Below are positions 1 to 7,696 of a DNA stretch of 64,000 bases, piece after piece. The DNA comes from Acidipropionibacterium virtanenii (GTDB lineage: Bacteria > Actinomycetota > Actinomycetes > Propionibacteriales > Propionibacteriaceae): positions 744,001 to 808,000 of the forward strand of contig NZ_CP025198.1 in the NCBI RefSeq assembly GCF_003325455.1, written 5' to 3'. The first letter of the stretch is position 1. Each line of letters opens with the position of its first letter. The notes beneath the pieces are model-generated. The model was not told the origin of the DNA. It searched no databases and worked only from the letters and a program-made list of their open reading frames with translations. Both the position numbers and the translations under genes were made by a program.

Positions 1-1799
1 GGAAGTCCAAGGCCAGTGTGGGCACCAAGGACACCCCCAAGACGACCTTCCAGGATGTCGCCGGCGTCCAGGAGGCCATCGACGAGCTCCAGGAGATCCG
101 CGAGTTCCTCTCCGAACCGGCGAAGTTCCAGCGGGTCGGCGCGAAGATCCCCAAGGGAGTCCTGCTCTACGGGCCTCCCGGTACCGGCAAGACACTGCTG
201 GCCAGGGCGGTCGCCGGCGAGGCCGGCGTCCCCTTCTTCTCGATCTCGGGCTCTGATTTCGTCGAGATGTTCGTCGGCGTGGGCGCCTCCCGCGTCCGCG
301 ATCTGTTCGAGCAGGCCAAGGAGGCCGCCCCGGCCATCATCTTCATCGATGAGATCGACGCCGTGGGCCGCCATCGCGGCGCCGGCATGGGCGGCGGGCA
401 CGACGAGCGCGAGCAGACGCTCAACCAGCTGCTCGTCGAGATGGACGGCTTCGACGTCCACGGCGGCGTCATCCTCATCGCCGCCACCAACCGGCCCGAC
501 GTGCTCGACCCGGCACTGCTGCGCCCCGGCCGCTTCGACCGCCAGATCGGCGTCGAGGCCCCCGACATGGAGGGGCGCGTCAAGATCCTCCAGGTGCATG
601 CCGAGGGCAAGCCGATGGCCGACAACGTCGATCTGGCGAGCATCGCCCGGCGGACTCCCGGGATGACCGGCGCCGACCTGGCCAACGTCCTCAACGAGGC
701 CGCCCTGCTCACCGCCCGCAACAACCTGCCGGTGATCGGCAACGGAGAACTCGACGAGGCCATCGACCGGGTGATCGCCGGGCCCCAGAAGAAGACCCGG
801 ATCATGGACGACCACGAGAGACTCGTGACCGCCTACCACGAGGGCGGGCACGCGCTGGTCGCCGCGGCGATGCCGGGCACCGATCCGGTGCAGAAGATCA
901 CGATCCTGCCGCGCGGCCGGGCGCTGGGCTACACCATGGTGATGCCCGACGCCGACAAGTACTCCCAGACCCGCGGCGAGCTGCTCGATCAGATGGCGTA
1001 CATGATGGGCGGGCGGGCCGCCGAGGAACTCATCTTCCACGATCCCTCGACCGGAGCCTCCAACGACATCGAGAAGGCCACCAAGGTGGCCCGCGCGATG
1101 GTGACCCAGTACGGCCTGTCGGCCAGGGTCGGCACCGTCCAGCTGGGATCGGGGGATTCCGAGCCCTTCCTCGGGATGACCGCAGGCCAGGACCGCGACT
1201 ACTCCGAGCAGACGGCGTCGGTGGTCGACACCGAGGTGCGCCAGCTGCTGGAGACCGCCCACCAGGAGGCCTTCGACTGCCTGGTGGCCAACAGGCCCGT
1301 GCTCGACGAGCTGGTGCGTCAGCTCTTCGCCAAGGAGACCCTCTCCAAGGCCGAGGTGGCCCACGTCTTCGAGGCTCTGCAGAAGTGGCCCTCGCGCGGC
1401 TCCTTCACCGGCTCGGACAAGCGGATCCCCTCGACGATCCCCCCGATCACTCCTCCGGCGGTGGCCTCGCCCGCCGATCCCCAGGGTGCGATCGGCACGG
1501 GTGCGGGCTCCGGCTCCGGGGAGGCAGCGCCGGCTGAACAGTCCGCGTCGCCCGCTCCGGCGGGTCCATCGGCTTCGGCGGATTCCGCCGCCGGGCAGGA
1601 TCCGGCCGCCCAGGATCCGGCTCCCGGATGGCATGCGCCCACCGACTGGGCGCCGCCGGGCTGGGATCCGAAGTCCGCCGGCTCCGGCGGCGACGGCCGG
1701 ACGGGGCACGACGGCGGCGAGAATCCCGACGATCAGGGTTCCCAGGACTCCGGCGGCCAGGGCTCTGGTGGGCAGAGCCCGTGGGCACCGAAACAGTGA
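1..1799 (+). CDS. ftsH: ATP-dependent zinc metalloprotease FtsH (5' end outside window)
   Basis: Membrane-bound AAA+ protease that degrades membrane and short-lived cytosolic proteins. The window opens inside the gene, so the start codon and N-terminal membrane segments are missing. The visible part begins just before the AAA domain: Walker A GPPGTGKT about 50 codons in, Walker B IIFIDEID, and a second region of homology ending LRPGRFDR. The M41 peptidase part has the zinc motif HEGGH, where HEAGH is usual, and the third-ligand Asp in [10 protein letters not shown]. The last 120 or so residues are a low-complexity Pro/Gly/Ser/Asp-rich tail, longer than in many FtsH proteins and probably disordered. 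folE follows 29 nt downstream with its own promoter, an arrangement often seen in actinobacteria. Family identity is certain. Confidence 0.97.
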   Translation, partial: KSKASVGTKDTPKTTFQDVAGVQEAIDELQEIREFLSEPAKFQRVGAKIPKGVLLYGPPGTGKTLLARAVAGEAGVPFFSISGSDFVEMFVGVGASRVRDLFEQAKEAAPAIIFIDEIDAVGRHRGAGMGGGHDEREQTLNQLLVEMDGFDVHGGVILIAATNRPDVLDPALLRPGRFDRQIGVEAPDMEGRVKILQVHAEGKPMADNVDLASIARRTPGMTGADLANVLNEAALLTARNNLPVIGNGELDEAIDRVIAGPQKKTRIMDDHERLVTAYHEGGHALVAAAMPGTDPVQKITILPRGRALGYTMVMPDADKYSQTRGELLDQMAYMMGGRAAEELIFHDPSTGASNDIEKATKVARAMVTQYGLSARVGTVQLGSGDSEPFLGMTAGQDRDYSEQTASVVDTEVRQLLETAHQEAFDCLVANRPVLDELVRQLFAKETLSKAEVAHVFEALQKWPSRGSFTGSDKRIPSTIPPITPPAVASPADPQGAIGTGAGSGSGEAAPAEQSASPAPAGPSASADSAAGQDPAAQDPAPGWHAPTDWAPPGWDPKSAGSGGDGRTGHDGGENPDDQGSQDSGGQGSGGQSPWAPKQ

Positions 1800-1816
1800 T
1801 CGTCGCCCTGAGTGCC

Positions 1817-1822
1817 TAGGAT
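1817..1822 (+). promoter_or_regulatory. Leaderless -10 hexamer for folE
   Basis: TAGGAT followed by exactly 6 nt and then the GTG start of folE. No Shine-Dalgarno sequence fits in between, so transcription probably begins at the start codon. No good -35 box is visible. Confidence 0.55.
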
Positions 1823-1828
1823 CGGCGT

Positions 1829-2467
1829 GTGACCACCGGAGAGACGCAGATCCCAGACCAGATCGATCGACGGGTTGACGGGCCCGCCGCCGAATATCCC
1901 GCGGTCGACGAGGCGCGTGCCGCCGCCGCCGTCCGGGAGTTCCTCGCGGCGATCGGCGAGGACCCGGACCGCGAGGGGCTCCGCGACACCCCCGGACGGG
2001 TCGCCCGGGCCGCGGAGGAGCTGTTCGCCGGCATGCGCACCGATCCGGCGGAGGTGCTGGCCAAGACCTTCGACATGGACCACGACGAGATGGTGCTGGT
2101 GCGCGACATCGAGGTGCAGTCCTTCTGCGAGCACCACCTGCTGCCCTTCACCGGGGTGGCTCACGTCGGCTACATCCCCGCGACGTCGGGGCGGGTCACC
2201 GGGCTCAGCAAGCTCGCCCGCCTGGTCGACGCCTACGCCAAGCGGCCGCAGGTCCAGGAGCGTCTCACCACCCAGGTGGCCGACGCCCTGGTGGAGCACA
2301 TCGGGGCTCGCGGCGTCATCGTGGTCGTCGAGTGCGAGCACATGTGCATGACGATGCGCGGCGTCCGCAAGCCCGGATCCAGAACCGTGACCTCGGCTGT
2401 CCGGGGAATCCTGCGCGATCCCACCACCCGCGCCGAGGCCATGGGGCTCATCCTCAACCACTCGTAG
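1829..2467 (+). CDS. folE: GTP cyclohydrolase I
   Basis: Converts GTP to 7,8-dihydroneopterin triphosphate, the first step of tetrahydrofolate synthesis; cytosolic. 212 residues, normal for FolE. Recognisable blocks are FCEHHLLPF (zinc Cys and His), the [15 protein letters not shown] helix, and [14 protein letters not shown], which contributes the other zinc Cys and the active site, followed by [11 protein letters not shown] near the end. The GTG start was chosen because a -10 hexamer lies 6 nt upstream, which predicts a leaderless message. Sits between ftsH and the folP-folB-folK group, so it belongs to the local folate block although two secreted-protein genes interrupt it. Confidence 0.95.
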   Translation: MTTGETQIPDQIDRRVDGPAAEYPAVDEARAAAAVREFLAAIGEDPDREGLRDTPGRVARAAEELFAGMRTDPAEVLAKTFDMDHDEMVLVRDIEVQSFCEHHLLPFTGVAHVGYIPATSGRVTGLSKLARLVDAYAKRPQVQERLTTQVADALVEHIGARGVIVVVECEHMCMTMRGVRKPGSRTVTSAVRGILRDPTTRAEAMGLILNHS

Positions 2468-2490
2468 GATGATCCGGGAATGGGGCCGGA

Positions 2491-2514
2491 ATCATGCGTG
2501 ACGTCGCGCATGAT
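2491..2514 (+). terminator. Short perfect inverted repeat after folE
   Basis: ATCATGCG, an 8-nt loop, then CGCATGAT, 24 nt after the folE stop. No U-run follows. It could be a weak terminator for folE or an operator for the downstream OmpA-like gene. Confidence 0.35.
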
Positions 2515-2595
2515 AGCGCTCGAAGTATCACCCCTCACTAATTCATTGTGAGAAACATCACTACGCGTTGAGGCGCATCTGACCCGGGCGCTGGC

Positions 2596-2601
2596 TAGGA
2601 T
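2596..2601 (+). promoter_or_regulatory. -10 hexamer upstream of the OmpA-like gene
   Basis: TAGGAT, 27 nt before the ATG. Unlike its neighbours this gene has a leader with a Shine-Dalgarno sequence (CAGGGGAG) directly before the start codon. Confidence 0.4.
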
Positions 2602-2628
2602 GCGAGCATTCCGGTCACGACAGGGGAG

Positions 2629-3726
2629 ATGATGACGGTCCATTTTCACAGCCGCCGAATCAAGGCTGCATTCACTCTCGCAATAGGCCTTGGTCTGGCG
2701 GCCTCGGCGGTTCCCGCGACAGCTCGCGCCGATGACGGGGCGATACCGGTGCAGGGGCAGCTGCGGCTCAGCCCGCAGAAGCAGGGGGTCAAGGGGAAGG
2801 CCGTCCTCAGCCTCCACTCGGTCAATGCGGTGGACGGTGCGACGACGGTCTTCTACTCGCTCGCCCTCACGAAGGACTCCCCCGCCCAGTACGGCAGTCA
2901 TGCGAACGGACACGACTACGCATCGCGGCTGGGGAACGGCCACTACACGGAGCCGAACCTGGTGGCGGGCGCCAATGACGGGGCCGTGATCGATCCGAAG
3001 GGCTCCAAGATCTACCTGCCGCTGATCTCCGGCAAGTACTGCGTCGCCTGCTCGGCCCAGGCCTACAAGTCCATGTTCAACCTCACTCCGGGGCTGGCGA
3101 CGATCGGCTGGTTCACCGTCCCGAAGCTCCCCTCAGGCGTGACGACGGTCGACGTCTCGGTCGCCAACCACCTGTTCACCGGCGTCAAGATCACCTCCGG
3201 TGCCCCGACGCCGACGGCGGCCGTGCCGCAGTTCGATCCGTTGTATCTGGGTCAGGGCTGGCCCGCCATCGACGCCGCCTCCGTGGCGAAGGTGAACCAG
3301 TCACTGTTCATCAAGGACGTCGTGGCCACCTCCGAGGCCCAGGGCGACTCGGGGCGCGAGCGGAAGACGGCAGGGGAGTCGAGGCTCGATCTCGACTCCG
3401 AGGTGCTCTTCGCCAAGGATTCCGACGTCGTCAAGCCGGCCGGGAAGACCCAGATCCTGGCCGCGGCGAAGAAGATCACCGCGATGAGGCCGAGCGGCCC
3501 GGTGCTCGTGACCGGCTACACCGACAATCTCGGCAGCGCCGCCCACGGTCTCGACCTGTCGAAGCGGCGCGCCGCGGCGGTGACGAAGATCCTGCAGCCG
3601 CAGTTGCCGGCCGGCACGAAGGTCGTCTCCCAGGGCAAGGGGGAGGCCGATCCCGTCGCCACCAACGACACCGAGAGCGGACGCCAGCTGAACCGCCGGG
3701 TCACCATCACCGTGAAGGAGTCCTGA
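2629..3726 (+). CDS. Secreted protein with C-terminal OmpA-like peptidoglycan-binding domain
   Basis: 365 residues. The N-terminus is a signal peptide: basic n-region, hydrophobic AIGLGLAASAVPATARA, cleavage predicted after ARA. Residues of about 35-190 form an unrecognised extracellular domain with a Cys-Val-Ala-Cys pair. The last 115 residues are an OmpA/MotB-type domain, with VLFAKDSDVVKP, GYTDNLGSAAHGLDLSKRRA, and NRRVTITV at the end. This fold binds diaminopimelate-type peptidoglycan, so the protein is likely wall-associated rather than an outer-membrane protein. The stop codon overlaps the ATG of the following lipoprotein gene by one base, so the two are probably co-translated and may work together at the envelope. 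Function of the N-terminal domain is unknown. Confidence 0.85.
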   Translation: MMTVHFHSRRIKAAFTLAIGLGLAASAVPATARADDGAIPVQGQLRLSPQKQGVKGKAVLSLHSVNAVDGATTVFYSLALTKDSPAQYGSHANGHDYASRLGNGHYTEPNLVAGANDGAVIDPKGSKIYLPLISGKYCVACSAQAYKSMFNLTPGLATIGWFTVPKLPSGVTTVDVSVANHLFTGVKITSGAPTPTAAVPQFDPLYLGQGWPAIDAASVAKVNQSLFIKDVVATSEAQGDSGRERKTAGESRLDLDSEVLFAKDSDVVKPAGKTQILAAAKKITAMRPSGPVLVTGYTDNLGSAAHGLDLSKRRAAAVTKILQPQLPAGTKVVSQGKGEADPVATNDTESGRQLNRRVTITVKES

Positions 3727-4349
3727 TGCGACGCACACTCATCCCGGCGGCACTCCTGTCGGCCGGTCTGCTGGTCGGCCTGTCCGCCTGCGACGGCTCG
3801 CAGACCAAGGGCTCCGCGGCCGCATCCCCATCGGCCTCCTCGGTCACCGCATCCCCCACGGCGACCACCTCGTCCGTGGCCACGACGTCGGGGTCCGCGG
3901 ATCCGAAGGCCCAGCAGGCCGCGTCCTCGGTACTGGCCAAGGCGCCGTCGGCGGCGGCCGACGTCGGCACCCTGCAGTTCAAGCCCGGCATGGTGGGGGC
4001 GGTGACCACCACCCTTCACGTGACCGGCCTGCACCGCAGCGGCAACACCCTGATACTCACCTTCTGGGCTCAGGGCGCCAATCCCGACGACGGCACGGTG
4101 ATGCTGTCCCAGGACCCCACGACGGTGCCCTACCTGGTCGATCCGTCGGCGAGGACCAAGCACCTGGTCGACACCTACACCGGAGCCGACGGGAAGCCGT
4201 GGGCCGTGGTGAGCGAGGCCGTGAGCACCAACACCGATCATCCCGATCAGATGGAGGCCCGTTACACGGTGCCCGGCTCGACGGCCAGCTTCCAGGTGGG
4301 GATCGAGAGGGCCGTCGGCGGCAGGACGGTGACCGTTCCGGTGAGCTGA
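3726..4349 (+). CDS. Putative lipoprotein of unknown function
   Basis: 207 residues. Type II signal peptide with lipobox GLSAC at about residues 18-22, so the mature protein should be anchored by the acylated Cys. A Ser/Ala/Thr-rich stretch of about 50 residues (probable wall-spanning linker) precedes a domain of about 120 residues that begins LQFKPGMVGAVTTTLHVTGL and looks beta-rich, with periodic hydrophobic strands. I do not recognise the family. The gene starts inside the stop codon of the OmpA-like gene (TGATG), so it is translationally coupled to it, and both products are exported. Confidence 0.8.
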   Translation: MRRTLIPAALLSAGLLVGLSACDGSQTKGSAAASPSASSVTASPTATTSSVATTSGSADPKAQQAASSVLAKAPSAAADVGTLQFKPGMVGAVTTTLHVTGLHRSGNTLILTFWAQGANPDDGTVMLSQDPTTVPYLVDPSARTKHLVDTYTGADGKPWAVVSEAVSTNTDHPDQMEARYTVPGSTASFQVGIERAVGGRTVTVPVS

Positions 4350-4406
4350 CCTCGCCCTCGTGGCATGCCGGGGAGCGCCGGGTTTCCTCTGCGCTGCGCG
4401 GGTAGG

Positions 4407-4412
4407 CATGAT
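4407..4412 (+). promoter_or_regulatory. Possible leaderless -10 hexamer for folP
   Basis: CATGAT ends 6 nt before the GTG at 4419; an overlapping TAGGCAT lies at 4403-4409. Weaker match than the folE and folB hexamers but in the same position. Confidence 0.4.
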
Positions 4413-4418
4413 GAACCC

Positions 4419-5285
4419 GTGACTGACGTCGACCCGGCAGCTTCTGCACCACACCCGTCGCGGACCCTCGTGATGGGCGTGGTCAACGTCACCCCCGACT
4501 CCTTCTCGGACGGCGGGATGTGGCTGGAGCGCGACGACGCCATCGCCCATGCCCGTCAGCTCATCGTCGAGGGTGCCGACATCATCGACATCGGGGGCGA
4601 ATCCACCCGGCCCGGGGTCGCCCGCACCACAGCGGACGAGGAGCTGGCCAGGGTGGTGCCGGTGGTCGAGTCGCTCGCCGGATCCGGGGCGCGGATCTCG
4701 GTCGACACGATGCGCTCGCAGGTGGCGGCCGCGGCCATCGCGGCGGGGGCGGGGATCATCAACGACGTCTCGGGGGGGCTGGCCGATCCGCAGATCCTGC
4801 CGGTCATCGCCGAGCACGGCGTCGACTATGTGGTGATGCACTGGCGTGGCCAGTCGGCGACCATGCAGGATCCCTCGCTGACCAGCTACCAGGATGTGGT
4901 CGGCGAGGTGATCGCCGAGGTGGCGAGCCGTGTCGAGGCGGCGCAGCGTGCCGGGGTGGCCCGGGAACGGATCATCGTGGATCCGGGAATCGGATTCTCC
5001 AAGAACGGGGCCCAGAACTGGCAGCTGCTGCGCGGGATCGACCGGTTCCAGGCCGGATTCGGTGACCTGCGGGTGCTGTGGGGGGTCTCCCGCAAGGGAT
5101 TCCTCGGGTCGCTGCTGGCCTCCGGCCCGCCGATGCCCGGCCCCCGCCCGCCGATGGGACGCGACGCCGCCACCCAGGCGCTGACGGCGTGGTGCGCGAT
5201 GCACGGGGCCTGGGCGGTGCGCACCCATGAGGTGCGAGGGAACCGGGACGCCTGCGAGGTCTTCGCCAGACTCGGGGAGGGGTGA
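4419..5285 (+). CDS. folP: Dihydropteroate synthase
   Basis: Condenses 6-hydroxymethyl-dihydropterin pyrophosphate with p-aminobenzoate to give dihydropteroate; the sulfonamide target. TIM-barrel signatures in order: VMGVVNVTPDSFSDGG, DIIDIGGESTRPG, VDTMRSQVA, NDVSGG, VDPGIGFSKN and GVSRKGFLG. An in-frame ATG exists at 4365, but the 18 extra residues have no family character, and the GTG at 4419 has a -10-like hexamer 6 nt upstream, so GTG is preferred; that gives about 288 residues. folB follows after a large hairpin. Identity is secure and only the exact start is uncertain. Confidence 0.93.
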   Translation: MTDVDPAASAPHPSRTLVMGVVNVTPDSFSDGGMWLERDDAIAHARQLIVEGADIIDIGGESTRPGVARTTADEELARVVPVVESLAGSGARISVDTMRSQVAAAAIAAGAGIINDVSGGLADPQILPVIAEHGVDYVVMHWRGQSATMQDPSLTSYQDVVGEVIAEVASRVEAAQRAGVARERIIVDPGIGFSKNGAQNWQLLRGIDRFQAGFGDLRVLWGVSRKGFLGSLLASGPPMPGPRPPMGRDAATQALTAWCAMHGAWAVRTHEVRGNRDACEVFARLGEG

Positions 5286-5303
5286 GGTCGGCGAGCGGCG
5301 GTT

Positions 5304-5375
5304 CCCGGATTTCCCGCTCAACCGGGGTTTTCGTCCCGATCGCGACGAAAAGGGCCGTTGAGCGGCGAATCCGGG
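5304..5375 (+). repeat. Large hairpin element between folP and folB (copy A of a two-copy family)
   Basis: A long imperfect palindrome. The outer stem is CCCGGATT with AATCCGGG, the middle stem CCGCTCAAC with GTTGAGCGG, and the inner stem TTTTCGTC with GACGAAAA. It probably terminates folP transcription. A second element of the same design lies at 40418-40482. The 22-nt inner segment running from TTTTCG to GCGACGAA matches in 19 of 22 positions between the two, while the stems differ in sequence but stay self-complementary. Confidence 0.7.
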
Positions 5376-5401
5376 GGCAGATCGCCCTGCCGGGGCGCAG
5401 G

Positions 5402-5407
5402 TAGGCT
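5402..5407 (+). promoter_or_regulatory. Leaderless -10 hexamer for folB
   Basis: TAGGCT, exactly 6 nt before the folB ATG, with no room for a Shine-Dalgarno sequence. Confidence 0.55.
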
Positions 5408-5413
5408 CGATGC

Positions 5414-5788
5414 ATGGACATTCGCGACGATCCGGGGCATATCCGGCTGACGGGCATCACCGCCATCGGTCACCATGGTGTTCTGGCGTCTGAAAAGGCG
5501 CAGGGGCAGCCCTTCATCGTCGACGTCGACGCCACCGTGCTTCTGGAGACGGGTTCCGATCGGCTTTCCGACACCGTCAACTACGCCGAGCTGGCCCGGG
5601 CGGTCATCGCAGAGATCACCGGGGACCCCGTCGATCTCATCGAGACCCTGACCGGCCGCATCGCCGACCGGTGCCTGGCTCTGGACTCCCGGATCCGTGC
5701 GGTGTCGATCACTGTCCACAAACCCCATGCCCCGGTCGGCGTCCCGCTGGCAGATGTCGCCGTAGCACTTACGAGGAGTCGTCAATGA
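5414..5788 (+). CDS. folB: Dihydroneopterin aldolase
   Basis: Cleaves 7,8-dihydroneopterin to 6-hydroxymethyl-dihydropterin and glycolaldehyde. 124 residues, typical length. The family's GxHGVLxxE block is present (IGHHGVLASEKAQGQPF, catalytic Glu included), then DTVNYAELARAV, and VHKPHAPVGV with the catalytic Lys near the C-terminus. Predicted leaderless start. The stop codon overlaps the folK ATG by four bases (ATGA), so translation of the two consecutive pathway enzymes should be coupled. Confidence 0.95.
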   Translation: MDIRDDPGHIRLTGITAIGHHGVLASEKAQGQPFIVDVDATVLLETGSDRLSDTVNYAELARAVIAEITGDPVDLIETLTGRIADRCLALDSRIRAVSITVHKPHAPVGVPLADVAVALTRSRQ

Positions 5789-6348
5789 GCCTTCCCAAAG
5801 ACACTGCTGCGCCGGGAATCCATGTGGAGACCCTCGGCGCGATGAGGCCGCTGCGCACGGTCGTGTTCAGCCTCGGCGCCAATCTCGGCGACACCCTGGA
5901 GACCCTTCAGGGTGCGGTCGACCAGCTGCGCGACACCCCCAATATGATTCCCGTGGGGATCTCCCCGGTGTATCTGACCGAGCCGGTCGGAAAGGTCGAC
6001 CAGCCCGATTTCCACAACCTGGTTCTGGTGATGGAGTCGACTCTGACGGCCCGGACCCTGCTCGAGCGGGCACTGGCCATCGAGGAGGCGTTCGGCCGGG
6101 AGAGGCTGGAGGTCAACGGCCCGCGCACCGTCGACGTCGACCTCATCCAGGTCGGTCCGCTGACGATCGACGAGCCGGATCTGAGGATCCCGCATCCGCG
6201 CGCCCACGAGCGGGCGTTCGTCCTCGTGCCGTGGCATGACGTCGAGCCGGGGGCGGTGCTGGAGGGTCACGGCCCGATCGCCGACCTGATCGCGGGGCTC
6301 GACACCTCCGGGGTGCGTCCGGTCGGTCCGGAGGTCACGCTGTCGTGA
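5785..6348 (+). CDS. folK: 2-amino-4-hydroxy-6-hydroxymethyldihydropteridine diphosphokinase
   Basis: Transfers pyrophosphate from ATP to 6-hydroxymethyl-dihydropterin, making the FolP substrate. 187 residues from the ATG at 5785, chosen because it overlaps the folB stop and has ACGAGGAG as Shine-Dalgarno sequence. Family motifs: VFSLGANLGD near residue 30, VYLTEPVG, NGPRTVDVDLIQVG (metal and ATP site) and IPHPRAHERAFVLVPW. The N-terminus carries about 25 residues before the usual start of the fold. Its stop overlaps the next start by four bases. Confidence 0.95.
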   Translation: MSLPKDTAAPGIHVETLGAMRPLRTVVFSLGANLGDTLETLQGAVDQLRDTPNMIPVGISPVYLTEPVGKVDQPDFHNLVLVMESTLTARTLLERALAIEEAFGRERLEVNGPRTVDVDLIQVGPLTIDEPDLRIPHPRAHERAFVLVPWHDVEPGAVLEGHGPIADLIAGLDTSGVRPVGPEVTLS

Positions 6349-6860
6349 CGCGGTCCCTGCCGCCGGATGACTCTCCCGAGCCCCGCCGTGATCAGCAGCC
6401 CGGGAATCTGACTCCCACCGACCGTCGGACTGTGGTGATCGCGGCCCTGTGCGGGGCCGCGCTGGGATGGTTGTTGATGAGCGTCTTCGTCGTCACCGAC
6501 TCATTCATGCCGGTGCTGCCGTGGTCCCTGCCGGCGATCCTGGGCCTGGTGGCCGTGGCGATCTGGATGTACGCGCGGCAGCTGCGGGCCAAGGTGGCCG
6601 ATCCTCATCGCGAGGTCCCACCGACGGAGGGACTCGTGAGTGTCGCCCTGTCGAAGGCGGTGATCCTCACCGGTGCGGCCCTGGTCGGGGCCTGCCTGGT
6701 CTACATGGCGCATTTCGTCGGCCAGCTCTCCGTTCCGTATCCGCGCCAGAGAGTGGTTCGCGGCGGGGTCACTGCCGTGGTGTGCGCGCTGCTGGCCTGG
6801 GCCGGGTGGCGTCTGGAGTCGGCCTGCCGGGTGCCGCACGACGGCGATGAGGCGACCTGA
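6345..6860 (+). CDS. DUF3180 family membrane protein
   Basis: 171 residues with four predicted membrane segments: VVIAALCGAALGWLLMSVFV, LPWSLPAILGLVAVAIWMYA, AVILTGAALVGACLVYMAHF and GVTAVVCALLAWAGW. Actinobacterial DUF3180 genes usually follow folK, as here, with a GTG start overlapping the folK stop. Function is not known; coupling to the folate operon is the only clue. The N-terminal 25 residues are polar and probably cytosolic. Confidence 0.85.
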   Translation: MTRSLPPDDSPEPRRDQQPGNLTPTDRRTVVIAALCGAALGWLLMSVFVVTDSFMPVLPWSLPAILGLVAVAIWMYARQLRAKVADPHREVPPTEGLVSVALSKAVILTGAALVGACLVYMAHFVGQLSVPYPRQRVVRGGVTAVVCALLAWAGWRLESACRVPHDGDEAT

Positions 6861-6966
6861 GGGGACGTCGCGGGGCGATTGTGCGCCGGGTGCCCAGGGC
6901 CTGGGATTCGGCCTCAGGCTGATCGGACACACCGTCAGTTGACGATCGGGTTGTGAATGATCTTGT

Positions 6967-6972
6967 TAAGAT
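6967..6972 (+). promoter_or_regulatory. Leaderless -10 hexamer for the 6979 gene
   Basis: TAAGAT, exactly 6 nt before the GTG start. Confidence 0.55.
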
Positions 6973-6978
6973 GTCCCC

Positions 6979-7638
6979 GTGAGCGGCGTACAGGGGAAAC
7001 GAGTCAGTAAGAAGTCCAACGAGCGGCAGAGCGTTCTTGCGATGCTGATCGTGTGCACAGTGCTGGCGATCGCCTGCGCTGTCATTCCCTCTGTCTGGGC
7101 CGCCCGGGCGGGGGTGCTCGTCGCCCTGGTCGTGGCATGGGTGTCGGTTCTGATGGCGTGGCGCCAGGTCGAGAATCTGCGGATCAGCCACCTGGCCGAG
7201 CTGAAGGCGATGCGCCAGTCGGCGGTGGAGCAGGAGCAGCGCCACCACAAGGAGTCGATGGAGATGATCGACACCTTCGCCAACCGCGTCGGGATGCTGT
7301 CGAAGACCCTGTCGGACGCCCGCACCAAGCTGGATCGCGCCGAGAACGAGCTGTCGACACTTCGGGGTGACAAGGCCGCTCTCCAGTACAAGGTGGCGGC
7401 CGGCAACAAGAAGATCAATTCCCTCGAGTCGCGGATCGCCGAGCTGGAGACCGAGCTCGCCGGTGTGCTGGCCGACGCCGAGCAGGGCCAGGTGGTGGAC
7501 CTTCCGGCTCGCACGGTGGCTGATGCCGGTGTCCCCAGTGCGGAGGACATCTGGGAGAACGGCAACGATTCGACGATCGTGGATCTGTCGCGGGTCGCCT
7601 TCCCCGAGATCTCTCACGACGAGCGGCGGCACGCCTGA
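6979..7638 (+). CDS. Membrane-anchored coiled-coil protein, function unknown
   Basis: 219 residues. After a basic N-terminus (GKRVSKKSNERQ) come two closely spaced membrane segments (VLAMLIVCTVLAIACAVI and GVLVALVVAWVSVLMAW, about residues 19-60). A long charged helix of about residues 65-160 follows with heptad-like spacing, predicted to be a coiled coil (QSAVEQEQRHHKESMEMI; SDARTKLDRAENELSTLRGD). The C-terminal 40 residues are acidic. The layout suggests a membrane hairpin holding a cytosolic coiled coil, as in some cell-division or cell-wall scaffold proteins, but no specific family is recognised. It is a single transcription unit ending at a strong bidirectional hairpin. Confidence 0.8.
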   Translation: MSGVQGKRVSKKSNERQSVLAMLIVCTVLAIACAVIPSVWAARAGVLVALVVAWVSVLMAWRQVENLRISHLAELKAMRQSAVEQEQRHHKESMEMIDTFANRVGMLSKTLSDARTKLDRAENELSTLRGDKAALQYKVAAGNKKINSLESRIAELETELAGVLADAEQGQVVDLPARTVADAGVPSAEDIWENGNDSTIVDLSRVAFPEISHDERRHA

Positions 7639-7666
7639 GTCATTCGCAGCCACTCATAGATTTCAA

Positions 7667-7696
7667 GGAACTCCCCGGCGAACGCCGGGGAGTTCC
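7667..7696. terminator. Bidirectional hairpin terminator between convergent genes
   Basis: A perfect 14-bp stem: GGAACTCCCCGGCG, a 2-nt loop AA, and its exact complement. It fills the gap between the plus-strand 6979 gene and the minus-strand NuoD-like gene, touching the latter's stop codon. Confidence 0.85.

Noticed and set aside
4365-4418. Extended folP start at ATG 4365
   Set aside because: The extra 18 residues are not typical, and a promoter-like hexamer sits just before GTG 4419.
3516-5321. 601-codon open frame on the minus strand
   Set aside because: Lies opposite the OmpA-like, lipoprotein and folP genes; composition rich in Arg/His/Gly/Pro with no domain, the expected shadow of GC-rich codons.
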